A stretch of 64,000 bases of DNA from Bin80 sp965207565 (GCA_965207565.1 CBDBMQ010000025.1:13239-77238), one strand, 5' to 3'. Numbered from the stretch's first letter, positions 19,972 through 29,493 are shown. Numbers and translations: made by a program. The notes: generated by a model from the sequence alone, not told the origin.

Positions 19972-20001
19972 AAAAGCCTCGGGGGTTTCCTCGGGGCTTT
20001 T
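19972..20001 (+). terminator. Rho-independent terminator after TonB receptor
   Basis: A 13-bp stem (two G-U pairs) with left arm AAAAGCCTCGGGG, loop GTTT and right arm CCTCGGGGCTTTT, followed by TGTTGTTTTA. It sits 23 bases after the receptor stop codon. The A-flanked symmetry may also allow weak function on the minus strand. Confidence 0.88.
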
Positions 20002-20044
20002 GTTGTTTTAGCCGAGTTCTGACAAGACTGGCAGCGGCCGAGGT

Positions 20045-20113
20045 CATGGGATGCTGATTGCTCGTACATGGGATGCTGATTGCTCGTACATGGGATGCTG
20101 ATTGCTCGTACAT
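20045..20113. repeat. 22-bp minisatellite, left part (3 units)
   Basis: Three perfect head-to-tail 22-bp units at 20045-20066, 20067-20088 and 20089-20110 (each starts CATGGGATGC and ends TGCTCGTA), followed by CAT. The array continues with four identical units on the far side of the IS at 22257. No spacers separate units, so it is not CRISPR. The 22-bp period is not a multiple of three, so it is probably non-coding. Confidence 0.97.
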
Positions 20114-22253
20114 CTGAACTTCCCCCCATTTCACTAGGGGTTTCCTCTTTTTGTTCTGATTTCAGGCCATAGGGCCGGTTATTTCGGCTTCTGCAAGGTC
20201 CTATTTGGTCTTATTTTGGTTCTGTTGTGGGTTTTCCGCGATGGATATTCTGTATTTGGCATGATTTCGGGGAAATTTTGGGTTTATTTTGTGTACCCAT
20301 GTATATTTCGTTGAATTTCAGAACTTAATGGATCTTTAATGAGTATATACTCTAGTTATTTCGTATATTATGCCAAGTTGTTATTAACCTTTGTACCCAT
20401 GTATGTAGAACGGATCCCCAACCGAAATTCCAACCCCACATGGCTCATCCGTGAGTCCAAGCGCGAGGGAAATAAAATCATTAAAACCACCCTCGCCAAT
20501 ATCACCAACCTCCCCCGGGAAGTCATTGATGGGATCCGAATTCTCCTCAAAGGCGGAACCGCCGTCCAATCGTTTGACAATGCCTTTGCCATTCAAAGCA
20601 GCAAGAACCACGGACATGTCGCCGCCGTACTGGGCGTTATGAAGCAGCTCCAGCTGCCCGAACTGATTGCACCGAAGAATTCCCGCTTCCGCCGACTCAT
20701 CCTCGGCATGATTGCCGCACGCGTGATCAAGCCGGCCAGCAAGCTCTCCACCAGTGCCATGCTGGATGTGGAACATGCGTCCACCACGCTCAATGAAGAA
20801 CTTGGACTCAAACGCGTGGATGAAGATGATCTCTATGATGCGATGGATGAACTGTTCAAACGCAAAACCGACATTGAGTGTCGTTTGGCGAAACGACATC
20901 TCAAGGAGGGGAGTCTGGTGCTCTACGATGTGACCAGCAGTTATGTGGAAGGCGAGAAAAATGAATGGGCGACCTATGGCTACAACCGGGACAAGAAGGA
21001 GGGCAAGAAGCAGATTGTCTATGGGCTGATGACCGATCCAGAGGGCTGTCCGGTGTCGGTGGAGGTGTTTCGCGGCAATACCTCAGACATCCGTACGCTG
21101 CGCGCTCAGGTGGACAAGATTCAGAACACCTTTGCACTCAAGCATGTGGTGTTGGTCGGAGATCGCGGGATCCTGAAGCAGAAGCAGATTCAGGAGGAGA
21201 TCCTGCCTGTGGGACTGGACTGGATCACGGCAATGCAAAAGAGCGAGATTCGTGATGTGGTGGAGCAGGAGGGCATCCAAATGAGTCTATTTGATGAACA
21301 GGATCTGGTGGAGGTGCGCTGTGATCTGTATCCCAATGACCGCCTGGTGCTGTGCAGGAACCCCTTACAGGCGGCAAAGAGTCAGCAGACGCGGGAAGCA
21401 TTGCTCGTGAAGACGCAGGAAAGACTGAACAAGACCGTTGAGTCGACCCAGCAGGGCCGGCTCAAAGATGCGGGAAAAATTGGGGTGCGGGTCGGGAGGG
21501 TATTCGAAAAGAACAAAATGGGGAAGTTTTTCAATCTGGAGATCCGGGAGGGACATTTTTCGTATACCCGCAATGAAGAAGCCATTCAGAAGGCGGAACG
21601 ACTCGACGGCCTGTATGCTATTCGTAGCAGTCTGAAACCGGGGCCGGAAGTGGCCGAGTTGGTCACCAATTACAAACGCCTTTCCACGGTGGAGATGGCC
21701 TTCCGCACGATGAAATCCATGTCGTCACAGGTCCGTCCCATTCACCATCGCACCAAAGACCGGGTCGTTGCACATGTCTTTTTGTGCATGCTGGCCTACT
21801 ATGTGGAATATCATCTGCGCCGGAAGCTGGCACCAATCCTGTTTGCGGAGGATGACCTGGAAGCAAAACGAGTGCAGCGCAAAAGTGTCGTCGAACCCGC
21901 CAAACCCTCGGAATCGGCGAAAAAGAAAGCCCAAACCAAACGAACCGCAACGGGCGAAAAGGTCTGGAGCTTTGCCGGTCTCATGGACGAACTCTCGAGG
22001 CTATGTCGAGTGATGGTCATTCCGAAGATTGGCTCGGATGCAACCCCCGAAGTCGTCATGGTTAAGAAAATCAGTTCCACCCAAAAGCAGGCATTCAAAT
22101 TGCTGAACATCAAACTGCTGTAGGCATCGGTTCAACGAGCCGATGTAACCTCCTCCCAGACAACCCCCTCTGGTCGTCGCCAATTATCCAAAAAAGCCCC
22201 AATTCTCCCGGGAATCTTGTGCCCTTGAGAAAACAAAAAGGGGGGAAGTTCAG
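20114..22253 (+). mobile_element. IS1634-family insertion sequence
   Basis: A 2140-bp element whose ends are inverted repeats. The left end starts CTGAACTTCCCCCC at 20114 and the right end is GGGGGGAAGTTCAG, finishing at 22253. GTACAT flanks both sides (20108-20113 and 22254-22259), a 6-bp target duplication taken from the 22-bp repeat unit. Removing the element restores an uninterrupted seven-unit array. It carries one transposase gene. The intact ends and ORF suggest a recent, possibly active insertion. Confidence 0.93.
20399..22123 (+). CDS. IS1634-family transposase
   Basis: DDE transposase of 574 residues from the ATG at 20399 (MYVERIPNRNSNP). The reading frame extends 20 codons further up, but that stretch looks like non-coding IS leader. 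Candidate catalytic residues are the D in VLYDVTSSYVEG, the D in VLVGDRGILKQ, and the E in TVEMAFRTMKS. The pattern of a small N-terminal domain, long DDE core and HVFLCMLAYY near the C-terminus is typical of the IS1634/IS1549 group. No frameshift or stop is seen. Confidence 0.92.
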   Translation: MYVERIPNRNSNPTWLIRESKREGNKIIKTTLANITNLPREVIDGIRILLKGGTAVQSFDNAFAIQSSKNHGHVAAVLGVMKQLQLPELIAPKNSRFRRLILGMIAARVIKPASKLSTSAMLDVEHASTTLNEELGLKRVDEDDLYDAMDELFKRKTDIECRLAKRHLKEGSLVLYDVTSSYVEGEKNEWATYGYNRDKKEGKKQIVYGLMTDPEGCPVSVEVFRGNTSDIRTLRAQVDKIQNTFALKHVVLVGDRGILKQKQIQEEILPVGLDWITAMQKSEIRDVVEQEGIQMSLFDEQDLVEVRCDLYPNDRLVLCRNPLQAAKSQQTREALLVKTQERLNKTVESTQQGRLKDAGKIGVRVGRVFEKNKMGKFFNLEIREGHFSYTRNEEAIQKAERLDGLYAIRSSLKPGPEVAELVTNYKRLSTVEMAFRTMKSMSSQVRPIHHRTKDRVVAHVFLCMLAYYVEYHLRRKLAPILFAEDDLEAKRVQRKSVVEPAKPSESAKKKAQTKRTATGEKVWSFAGLMDELSRLCRVMVIPKIGSDATPEVVMVKKISSTQKQAFKLLNIKLL

Positions 22254-22256
22254 GTA

Positions 22257-22350
22257 CATGGGATGCTGATTGCTCGTACATGGGATGCTGATTGCTCGTA
22301 CATGGGATGCTGATTGCTCGTACATGGGATGCTGATTGCTCGTACATGGG
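22257..22350. repeat. 22-bp minisatellite, right part (4 units)
   Basis: Four perfect 22-bp units starting at 22257, 22279, 22301 and 22323, then CATGGG as a partial fifth. They are identical to the three units left of the IS. Confidence 0.97.
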
Positions 22351-22690
22351 GGCAAATACTTGTGGAGCAGTACCTACTGATTTGCGGAGTAAAGACGATT
22401 CTGAGTTATTCACAGTTTTGACCACGTAGTTCAATGACCTGATTCAAGCGTTGAATTTCTTCAAGGGGCGCAGACAAAGAACTTCTACTCAGTTACCATT
22501 TTTAAGCAACTTGAGAGTCCGGGTCTAAATTTTTGAACGGGTAGCGTTACAAAATTTAGGTGAGAGCGTATGATGGGGCTAGTGACTGGAGTTTAAGTCT
22601 ACGGCAGCGCGTGCAAAGAGTAACTCCAGCCAGATTTGAAAAACACCGGTGAGGGGTAGGGAGTTAGACTGATCGCGATCTGGACATAGA
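22351..22690 (+). promoter_or_regulatory. Upstream region of ECF sigma operon
   Basis: No gene. An 8-bp perfect inverted repeat, CTGGAGTT (22586-22593) and AACTCCAG (22622-22629), lies about 60 bases before the sigma factor ATG and could be an operator or a leader hairpin. A promoter for the sigma/FecR/receptor unit must lie here; I could not fix its position. Confidence 0.3.
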
Positions 22691-23218
22691 ATGGCTTTGA
22701 GTAAATTCGATCCAACTATTGTGACGCGTGCACAAGACGGAGATGGAGTCGCCAGAAATTTACTTTTAAGACGATTAGGGAAAGTTTTCAAAAGCTACTT
22801 TCAGGCAAAAATTGGGAATCAGGCAGTTGTAGACGATCTAACACAGTGTGCGCTATTGCGGGTTCATTCAGGCTTGACTGCATTAAAGCAGCCAGATAAA
22901 CTCAAAGCATTTGCGATGAAGGCTGCCTTATTTGAATTGCATGACTATTATCGGGGACGGCACTCTTCCAAGGAGAAAACCTACGAGCCGCAAATGCTTC
23001 CCGAGAAACGAAATTCGTCTGACGGGTGGTCCGGGAGCAAGTTTGATGCGGAGCGTGCTCTTGGAGTGCTTACTCCGCGTGCCAGACGTATTCTGGAACT
23101 CCGCGAGCATGGATATAAATACAAGGAGATTGCCGAGATCTTGGATACGACCGAGACCGCCATCAAAATGCAAGTGAAACGCGCGTTTGAAAAAATGAGA
23201 TCTGTATTTGTGGACTAG
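22691..23218 (+). CDS. ECF-family RNA polymerase sigma factor
   Basis: Extracytoplasmic-function sigma factor of 175 residues. Region 2 lies at about 25-95 (VVDDLTQCALLRVHSGLTAL), a linker at about 95-120, and the region 4 helix-turn-helix at about 122-172 (ARRILELREHGYKYKEIAEI then TTETAIKMQVKRAFEKM). It probably directs transcription of the downstream FecR and receptor genes when released by FecR, the usual logic of such units. The gap to fecR is 53 bases. Confidence 0.9.
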   Translation: MALSKFDPTIVTRAQDGDGVARNLLLRRLGKVFKSYFQAKIGNQAVVDDLTQCALLRVHSGLTALKQPDKLKAFAMKAALFELHDYYRGRHSSKEKTYEPQMLPEKRNSSDGWSGSKFDAERALGVLTPRARRILELREHGYKYKEIAEILDTTETAIKMQVKRAFEKMRSVFVD

Positions 23219-23271
23219 CCGTTACCTTTTGTATTTTTTCAGCGTCTTAGTAGACGGACTCTTATTCTAGG

Positions 23272-24372
23272 ATGGACCAATCTGAGATACTAAAAAAGGT
23301 GCTTTGCGAAGAAGCACTCACCGCCGAAGAGAAGCAGGCGCACATTGAGAATCTGGAGTCTGATTCAGATTTGGCACGTTCTCTTGCAGGTTGGCAACGG
23401 TTCCGGGCTTATTTGCGGGACCGGATTCCCAGCCCTCGTGATTTTGTACTCTATTCGCTAGTTTTTGGAGGGCATGCGGAAGATTTGAGTGAGGAGGAAG
23501 CTACCGAGGTGAGTAGGAAATGGGAAACCCTTGATCCAGTCATTGAATCACATCCCGGGTTTTCTGAAGTATCTGCTCAAATCGAACAGGATCGGCAGGA
23601 TTTTTTCAGGCACTGGGAGTTGGAGGATAAACGATCAGCGGCCAAGGTATTTCCTTTGCGGGCATTTCGAATGGCTGCAGCCATCGCTGTTCTGGCGGTC
23701 TCTGTGATTGTCATCCTTCTGCTTCTAAACCAGAGAGATGTTGCACTCCAGGTGGCGACTGCTGATCCGGGCGAATATGAGCGTGTTCTTCTCCCGGACG
23801 GCTCCGTAGCGCACCTCAATGGACCTGCAACCCTTCGGTTTGACGAGCAGAATTTTCTACGCTCTGTAGAGTTGACGGGGATAGCTTTTTTTGATATTGC
23901 ACATCAACCGGATCAATTTTCCGTGCAAACGAAGGAGGCGATAGCCAGAGTACTCGGCACACGCTTCGGTGTGCGCTCTGCGAATGGGCTTACCGAAGTT
24001 GTTTTAGAGAGCGGTCGACTAGAGGTCGCGTCAAAGGCGGAAAATCCTCAGAGTGTTCTGCTCGTTCCTGGGCGAATGACAAGTATAGTGCGGGGATCTG
24101 CTGCACCAACGCCACCGGTGGAAGTAAACATAGAAGATCAATTGGGGTGGACCGGGTTTATTTTTTTCCGAGAAACTTCATTAAGGAAGGCAGCGGTGCT
24201 GCTTTCTTCAAGCCGAAATATTCGTGTTGAAGTTGATCCATCTCTGATCAATGAGAGGGTAACCGGCACCTTCGCTCCAGACGTTGCGGTTGAAGAAATT
24301 CTGGAGGCACTTGCACTCACACTGAACGCCGAAGTACTTAGAGAAGGGGAGACCTATCGCATTGTTCCCTAA
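23272..24372 (+). CDS. FecR-type anti-sigma factor
   Basis: Inner-membrane regulator of 366 residues. A cytoplasmic N-terminal part (1-130) would hold the ECF sigma factor. One membrane helix (about 134-152, AAAIAVLAVSVIVILLLL) follows, then a periplasmic FecR domain (about 160-260, GEYERVLLPDGSVAHLNGPA and RVLGTRFGVRS) and a C-terminal DUF4974-like, STN-like domain (about 285-365, VTGTFAPDVAVEEILEALAL). The periplasmic part is expected to sense the plug/STN region of the neighbouring TonB receptor. Confidence 0.9.
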   Translation: MDQSEILKKVLCEEALTAEEKQAHIENLESDSDLARSLAGWQRFRAYLRDRIPSPRDFVLYSLVFGGHAEDLSEEEATEVSRKWETLDPVIESHPGFSEVSAQIEQDRQDFFRHWELEDKRSAAKVFPLRAFRMAAAIAVLAVSVIVILLLLNQRDVALQVATADPGEYERVLLPDGSVAHLNGPATLRFDEQNFLRSVELTGIAFFDIAHQPDQFSVQTKEAIARVLGTRFGVRSANGLTEVVLESGRLEVASKAENPQSVLLVPGRMTSIVRGSAAPTPPVEVNIEDQLGWTGFIFFRETSLRKAAVLLSSSRNIRVEVDPSLINERVTGTFAPDVAVEEILEALALTLNAEVLREGETYRIVP

Positions 24373-24420
24373 AGGGCGGTGTGGAACACAGGTGGCTATG
24401 ATGTGTAACGCGCACACTAA

Positions 24421-27108
24421 ATGCACGTTACTCTTCGGCAGTGGTTTTTTCGGAAGCGATTACTTTGTTTGTATCTGGTTGCTGCCTTTGTAGGTGTCAG
24501 CCCTGAGGCGAGTTCGTATGCCCAGGATATTTCGGTGGATGTCTCATCTGAACCCCTTTCCCAGGTTCTGGATTTCTTTGGAACCTCATACCGCATTGAC
24601 CTTGTCTATGCTCAGCGACAGGTAGAGGGGCGTTTGGCGACATGCAATTATGTTGGTGCTGACATTGCTGCTGCGCTGGCATGCATTCTCTCGGATCAGA
24701 ATCTTGGTGTGACCCGGTTAAAAAGGCGGCAATATGTACTTGTGGAAGTGGGTGGAGACGCGTCTCTGCATCCAGCAGAGATCCATTTGGGTACGCTGCA
24801 CGGATTTGTGATGGATTCGCTGTCCGAGGAAACCTTGCCGGGGGCGCACGTATATCTGCCCAGATTTGCGATAGGCTCCGCAACCAATAAAGCGGGGTAC
24901 TATGCAATCCCATCTTTGCCACTGGGGCAATACCGGGCAAGGATTTCCTTTCTTGGCTATACAACCCGGGACACCTTACTTGAAATCTCCGAGGATCCGA
25001 CCACAATTCGATTAGGTCGTCAAACCCTGGAATCCCAAGCAATTTTTGTCAGTTCAGATCGCCGAGATCCGTATGAGGTAGAGCCCGGTGTACGGCAGGT
25101 CCCGGTGAATCGAATCAGTAAACTGCCGGGCTTTCCTGGCGAAGCAGACCTTCTCCAATCGTTACGCTGGTTTCCCAGTGTCCAGAGAGTACGTACCAAC
25201 CAAGGGGGGCTGATCGTTCGGGGTGGAGAGCCAGATCAGGTTCACTATTTGATCGATGGTGCCCCGGTATATCATATGTGGCATATTGCAGGACTTCTCT
25301 CGGTCTATCAGCCGGAGGCTTTCAAAGATGTACGGTTGTATCGGGGAAGTTTTCCGGCCGAACATGGCGGACGCCTGTCGGCTGTACTGGATGCAGAGTT
25401 GAAGGATGGTACGATGGACCAGATTACGGGACTGGCAGGCCTAGGGGTGTTAAGTGCACGCATATTTGTTGAAGGGCCAATCACAGAGGGGCTATCGTTT
25501 ATGGTCTCTGGACGGCGATCCTATTTGGATCGAATTATCGGGCGCAGGCATCCGGTGTACGACGGGAGCAGACGGGACACTATGCGTACAGGAATACATT
25601 TGTATGATATTAGTACGAAGTTGGCATGGCGCCCATCCATAAGGCAGCGGCTGACTCTAGGGGTCTATGGAAGTTCAGATGTTCTGGATATTCGGCTGCC
25701 CGTAAATTTGTCGGTGGTAGGCTCCTTTCGTGATGCATTGCCGCTAGGTGATTGGCTGAAGCCAGCAAGTCTGGTGTTCGAGTTTGATACACGGTGGAGT
25801 AATCGCCTGATCAGTGCACGTTATCAGTATCTGCATACGGATCGACTTTTTCTGAGCGCAACAGCGTATGCGACCTCCTATCGGGCACATGAACGCATTT
25901 TTATTCGCCCGACAACCATCTCATCGGTGAATTCGGTGTATGAATTAGATATACTGGATATTGGCGTGAAGCTGAATATTGATTACTATCTGTCGTTGAC
26001 CAATCATATTCGGGCAGGTATTTCGGTTGCGCAGCGCACATTCTCAAGTGAATTGGAAGCGTTGATTTTACAGACGAATACCATCTCCGAAGGCACAGAT
26101 GAGCGTAGCGCACTAGATAACACGGAAATTGTACTGTATGCACAAGATACATGGAAACCAACGGCAAGATTACAGATACAGCCGGGACTTCGTGTCAGTC
26201 AACTCAGGGGTGCTAAAGATTTACGACTAAGCCCTCGTTTGGGGGTTCGATATGCTCTGGACCAGGTTATTCTTCGGATGGCTACGGGGATTAATGTTCA
26301 GTATATACATCAGGTACGGGATCGTTATTCGGTGCTGTACGATTTGATTTCTTACCGGTGGATCCCCGCTAGTCGTTCTGTAGATCCGTCCTACAGCTAT
26401 CATGCATCTCTTGGTGCCAGTGTATTGCTGGGAACCTTCTTTACCGTTGATGTTGATCTGTATGTTCACCTGACACACGGACTATTGCTTCCGCGCAATG
26501 AACAACAAAGCAGAGACAGATTGTTGGGGCCTGGGATTGAACTCGGTGCAATTTTAGGCCAATACACCAGGGGGAAAGCACTGGCACATGGATTGGAAGC
26601 CAATCTTCAGTATGAGCGAGGGGCATCCTTTTTATGGGTAAGTTATGCGGCCGGCAGATCTCGCAGCCGGGCTCCTGAGCTTGGAGAAGAGCAGTTCCGT
26701 CCCGGGCGGTTTGATATACCCCAGCAACTCCAAATCGCCCTGCAACGTACGAAAAACCATTGGTCGTATGGGGTTAGTGGGAACTGGCGCAGCGGGTATC
26801 CAATTACGGTTCCTGAGGCGCGCTATGCCGTAGGGGATCCTCTTTCCGAAGAGCCGCAAGGATTTCTCTACTTCCCCAAGATCAATAATGGCCGACTACC
26901 CCCTTACGTGAATTATGGAGTTCAGGGATCCTATCGGTTCAAGGTGGGTGATGTAGCGTTACAATTCAAGCTGGAGGTGAATAACATCACGTTCCGTCGG
27001 AATGTGATTGGACGTGTATATGATCCTGCGCTACCGCAGAAGGTCGCCATTACGTCCAGATATGGACTTCCAGCGTATCCACTGCTCGAAATCACTGCAC
27101 AATTTTAG
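24421..27108 (+). CDS. TonB-dependent receptor with STN signalling domain
   Basis: Outer-membrane transducer/receptor of 895 residues. After a signal peptide (about 1-35, ending SYAQ) comes an STN domain (about 36-105, DVSSEPLSQVLDFFGTSYRI), the module that signals to FecR. A carboxypeptidase-like domain follows (about 122-200, HGFVMDSLSEETLPGAHVYL), then the plug (about 225-340, GGLIVRGGEPDQVHYLIDGA) and a barrel ending YPLLEITAQF. With the upstream sigma and FecR genes it forms a cell-surface signalling uptake unit. Ligand unknown; iron chelates or oligomers are common for the class. Confidence 0.92.
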   Translation: MHVTLRQWFFRKRLLCLYLVAAFVGVSPEASSYAQDISVDVSSEPLSQVLDFFGTSYRIDLVYAQRQVEGRLATCNYVGADIAAALACILSDQNLGVTRLKRRQYVLVEVGGDASLHPAEIHLGTLHGFVMDSLSEETLPGAHVYLPRFAIGSATNKAGYYAIPSLPLGQYRARISFLGYTTRDTLLEISEDPTTIRLGRQTLESQAIFVSSDRRDPYEVEPGVRQVPVNRISKLPGFPGEADLLQSLRWFPSVQRVRTNQGGLIVRGGEPDQVHYLIDGAPVYHMWHIAGLLSVYQPEAFKDVRLYRGSFPAEHGGRLSAVLDAELKDGTMDQITGLAGLGVLSARIFVEGPITEGLSFMVSGRRSYLDRIIGRRHPVYDGSRRDTMRTGIHLYDISTKLAWRPSIRQRLTLGVYGSSDVLDIRLPVNLSVVGSFRDALPLGDWLKPASLVFEFDTRWSNRLISARYQYLHTDRLFLSATAYATSYRAHERIFIRPTTISSVNSVYELDILDIGVKLNIDYYLSLTNHIRAGISVAQRTFSSELEALILQTNTISEGTDERSALDNTEIVLYAQDTWKPTARLQIQPGLRVSQLRGAKDLRLSPRLGVRYALDQVILRMATGINVQYIHQVRDRYSVLYDLISYRWIPASRSVDPSYSYHASLGASVLLGTFFTVDVDLYVHLTHGLLLPRNEQQSRDRLLGPGIELGAILGQYTRGKALAHGLEANLQYERGASFLWVSYAAGRSRSRAPELGEEQFRPGRFDIPQQLQIALQRTKNHWSYGVSGNWRSGYPITVPEARYAVGDPLSEEPQGFLYFPKINNGRLPPYVNYGVQGSYRFKVGDVALQFKLEVNNITFRRNVIGRVYDPALPQKVAITSRYGLPAYPLLEITAQF

Positions 27109-27110
27109 CG

Positions 27111-28010
27111 ATGAAGTTCAGGCATCTATTGATTGCAATTATTTTTCTGGCAGGATGTGATGCCATTCAACCGGAGAACACGTCCCTGCTTGTTGTGGAA
27201 GCATTTGTGATGTCCGAGCAATCATTACCGAAAATCACACTAAGGCGGGCCGCTCCCCTGCAGGATCCTTATCAACTGGATCCGTCTACTGCCGCCATAG
27301 GTGCCCAGGTTGAGCTCATGTTGCAGGGTGTTCTAATTCCTTACCTGATGCAGCGCCCTGGGGCGTATGTGCCATTGGATTCTATGACGGCGATACCTGG
27401 AGAAAGCATTGCATTGAACGTGCAGTGGGAGGATCAATTGATCTCGGCCCGGACTCGAATTCCGCCATTAATTTCCTTGGATAGCATAGAAATCTCGGTT
27501 TCAGACACCCCTGTACCTGGATTGCTATTAGATTCTCTATTTATAGATCCGACCCAGATTGATTCTCTAGGGATTCGGGCACTCGGTACGGGTGCGCGGG
27601 AAGGATTGGTTCATATCGTACGGGCAACCGTGTATTGGGAGGACCATACTGGAAACGATGGGAATAACTGGTGGATCAGAATGCAGCTGCTTTCCACACT
27701 TACGCAGGACCAAAGACTCAGCAATTACTTTCTGAGCTCGGAGGTACTGCAGCCGGAAGAGGATATACCATTTATTGATGCGAATCGACGATCCTGGTCA
27801 GGTTCCTATGCGGTACCTGTGGCAAGCCAGACCGATCAGGTTCCAAAGCATGGTCTGCGTATCAGTATCGTTCGTTGTACAGAGGCCTACGCAGATTTTG
27901 TATCCCAGAGTTCGAATCCGGGTGAGTATGAGCCGCCATCAAACATTTTAGGAGGGCGAGGAATTTTTGCGGGACTGGCCGTGGATACATTCACTGTCAA
28001 CATTGAGTAA
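27111..28010 (+). CDS. DUF4249-like outer-membrane lipoprotein
   Basis: A 299-residue lipoprotein: hydrophobic leader and lipobox LAGC with Cys16, then AIQPENTSLLVVEAFVMSEQ, the start typical of the DUF4249 family. It begins two bases after the receptor stop, and such proteins usually partner the preceding TonB receptor at the cell surface. No catalytic motif is visible. The stop overlaps the recX start (TAATG). Family assignment is from resemblance of the N-terminal third and context. Confidence 0.75.
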   Translation: MKFRHLLIAIIFLAGCDAIQPENTSLLVVEAFVMSEQSLPKITLRRAAPLQDPYQLDPSTAAIGAQVELMLQGVLIPYLMQRPGAYVPLDSMTAIPGESIALNVQWEDQLISARTRIPPLISLDSIEISVSDTPVPGLLLDSLFIDPTQIDSLGIRALGTGAREGLVHIVRATVYWEDHTGNDGNNWWIRMQLLSTLTQDQRLSNYFLSSEVLQPEEDIPFIDANRRSWSGSYAVPVASQTDQVPKHGLRISIVRCTEAYADFVSQSSNPGEYEPPSNILGGRGIFAGLAVDTFTVNIE

Positions 28011-28690
28011 TGGGTATTGCAAAAGGGTACTCGTTCAAAGCCGGTACGATCACAGCATTAAGCCCGCAGGTCAAGAATCGGGCTAGGACATCGGTTTTTA
28101 TTGATGGAGAGTATGCCTTTGGGATTTTGACGGATCTGGTTGTGCAGAATAAATTGCATGTGGGGAAAGAGCTGAATGAAACAGAGATAAGTATTCTATT
28201 GCAGGATGAAGAAATGCTCCGCGCAAAGTCCATGGCATTAGGATATTTGGCTTATGCCCCGAGGACTGCGTATCAGATACGCATACGGTTAGGAGAACGG
28301 GGGTTTTCGGATCACGAGATTGATCATGCAATCGGAGATCTTACGGATCTTGGCTATATTGACGATCGGAAATATGCGATGGAATATGCCACGGCACGGT
28401 TCAATCATAAAGGGTATGGGCCAGAAAGGATTCGGCGTGAATTAGCTGCAGACGGGGTTTCACATGAGGATATTTCGGAGGCGATCGCAACCACGATCAA
28501 CCCGGACGCCTTTGCTGCGCGTGCAAAAAGCATGGTTGAGCGATTCCAGACTAGAGTTCAGGGCACATTCCCTGAGCGAAAAAAGAAACTGATCGCTTAC
28601 CTGACCAGACGGGGGTACGGGTATATAATGGCAAGTGAATTTGTTCAAGAGGTACTGAGTCGAAGTGAGTCAAGTAAAAATCGCACGTAA
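28010..28690 (+). CDS. recX: Regulatory protein RecX
   Basis: A 226-residue modulator of RecA filaments, built of three-helix repeats. The visible signatures are ALGYLAYAPRTAYQIRIRL, GERGFSDHEIDHAIGDLTDL, GYIDDRKYAMEYATARFNHK and GPERIRRELAADGVSHEDI. The N-terminal 70 residues (FIDGEYAFGILTDLVVQ) are a beta-rich extension found in many family members. Its ATG overlaps the stop of the lipoprotein gene by one base, an odd partner that suggests a chance fusion of transcription units. No recA is in the window. Confidence 0.92.
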   Translation: MGIAKGYSFKAGTITALSPQVKNRARTSVFIDGEYAFGILTDLVVQNKLHVGKELNETEISILLQDEEMLRAKSMALGYLAYAPRTAYQIRIRLGERGFSDHEIDHAIGDLTDLGYIDDRKYAMEYATARFNHKGYGPERIRRELAADGVSHEDISEAIATTINPDAFAARAKSMVERFQTRVQGTFPERKKKLIAYLTRRGYGYIMASEFVQEVLSRSESSKNRT

Positions 28691-29447
28691 CTTGTTAAGC
28701 AAACATCTTGGAGAAGTCCAGCCTTCGGCCGCGATAATTCTAGGATCTGGATGTGGTCTTGAATTGGACCGGGTCCATTGGAGTCTGACTGCTTCAAAGA
28801 TCCCTGGATTCATTGCTCCTTCCGTTGCTGGACATTCGGGTCTTGTGACATCTGGTGTCTTTGCAAACCACGAAGTTCTCTTAATGCAAGGGCGGGTTCA
28901 CTACTATGAAGGAGTTTCTGTTGATCGTGTTACCTTTCAGGTACGCCTCATCCATGAATTGGGGATCAGGAACATCATTTTGGTTAGTGCGGCGGGCGGG
29001 ATACGGGCAACTTTGAATCCAGGAGAAATTATGTTGGTAAAAGATCATATCTGTGCCCAGCCACTGACTGCAACCTACAGAGTAGGTTCAGTGTACGATA
29101 TGTTTTGGAGGGAGCGTGTGATTGCAGTTTGTAACGGCTTACCGGTCTCCAGTGGTGTTTATGTTTGGACTATTGGACCGAGCTATGAAACTCCAGCAGA
29201 AATTGTCGCTTTTGAACGTAGAGGTGGCGATGCAGTTGGAATGAGTTTAGTACCAGAAGCGATGGAAGCATCAGCTTTAGATATGCATGTGCTGGCGGCC
29301 ACTATCATTACCAATAGTGCGGCAGGCTTGGAAGAGCAGGAGTTAAATCATGAAGATGTACTTCGTGCAGCCAAGGCTGCACGGGCAAGTCTTGCAGATT
29401 TACTTGCCAAAGCGTTAACGCAGGCTCCTCAGCCATACAGAATCTAA
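28665..29447 (+). CDS. Purine nucleoside phosphorylase (divergent)
   Basis: Phosphorolysis of purine nucleosides for salvage, hexamer/trimer PNP superfamily. The 260-residue protein has GSGCG at the phosphate loop, MQGRVHYYEG, VSAAGGIR, GPSYETPAEI, GDAVGMSLVPEAMEA and ITNSAAG. The usual INLTG-type purine-site segment is replaced by HICAQPLTATYR, so substrate preference may be altered. The start is a GTG within recX (26-base overlap); the next in-frame ATG is far inside. Probably coupled to recX translation. Confidence 0.85.
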   Translation: MSQVKIARNLLSKHLGEVQPSAAIILGSGCGLELDRVHWSLTASKIPGFIAPSVAGHSGLVTSGVFANHEVLLMQGRVHYYEGVSVDRVTFQVRLIHELGIRNIILVSAAGGIRATLNPGEIMLVKDHICAQPLTATYRVGSVYDMFWRERVIAVCNGLPVSSGVYVWTIGPSYETPAEIVAFERRGGDAVGMSLVPEAMEASALDMHVLAATIITNSAAGLEEQELNHEDVLRAAKAARASLADLLAKALTQAPQPYRI

Positions 29448-29493
29448 CTTTACCTATAACCCGATACTCATATCACAGACCAAATTGCAGCGC

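Noticed and set aside
20045..22350. CRISPR array
   Set aside because: Units are identical and contiguous with no spacers and no cas genes are present; it is a plain tandem repeat.
24497..25042. Long antisense open frames, for example inside the STN receptor gene, the ISL3 transposase and the adhesin repeats
   Set aside because: They are shadows of well-supported genes, without leaders, domains or plausible starts.
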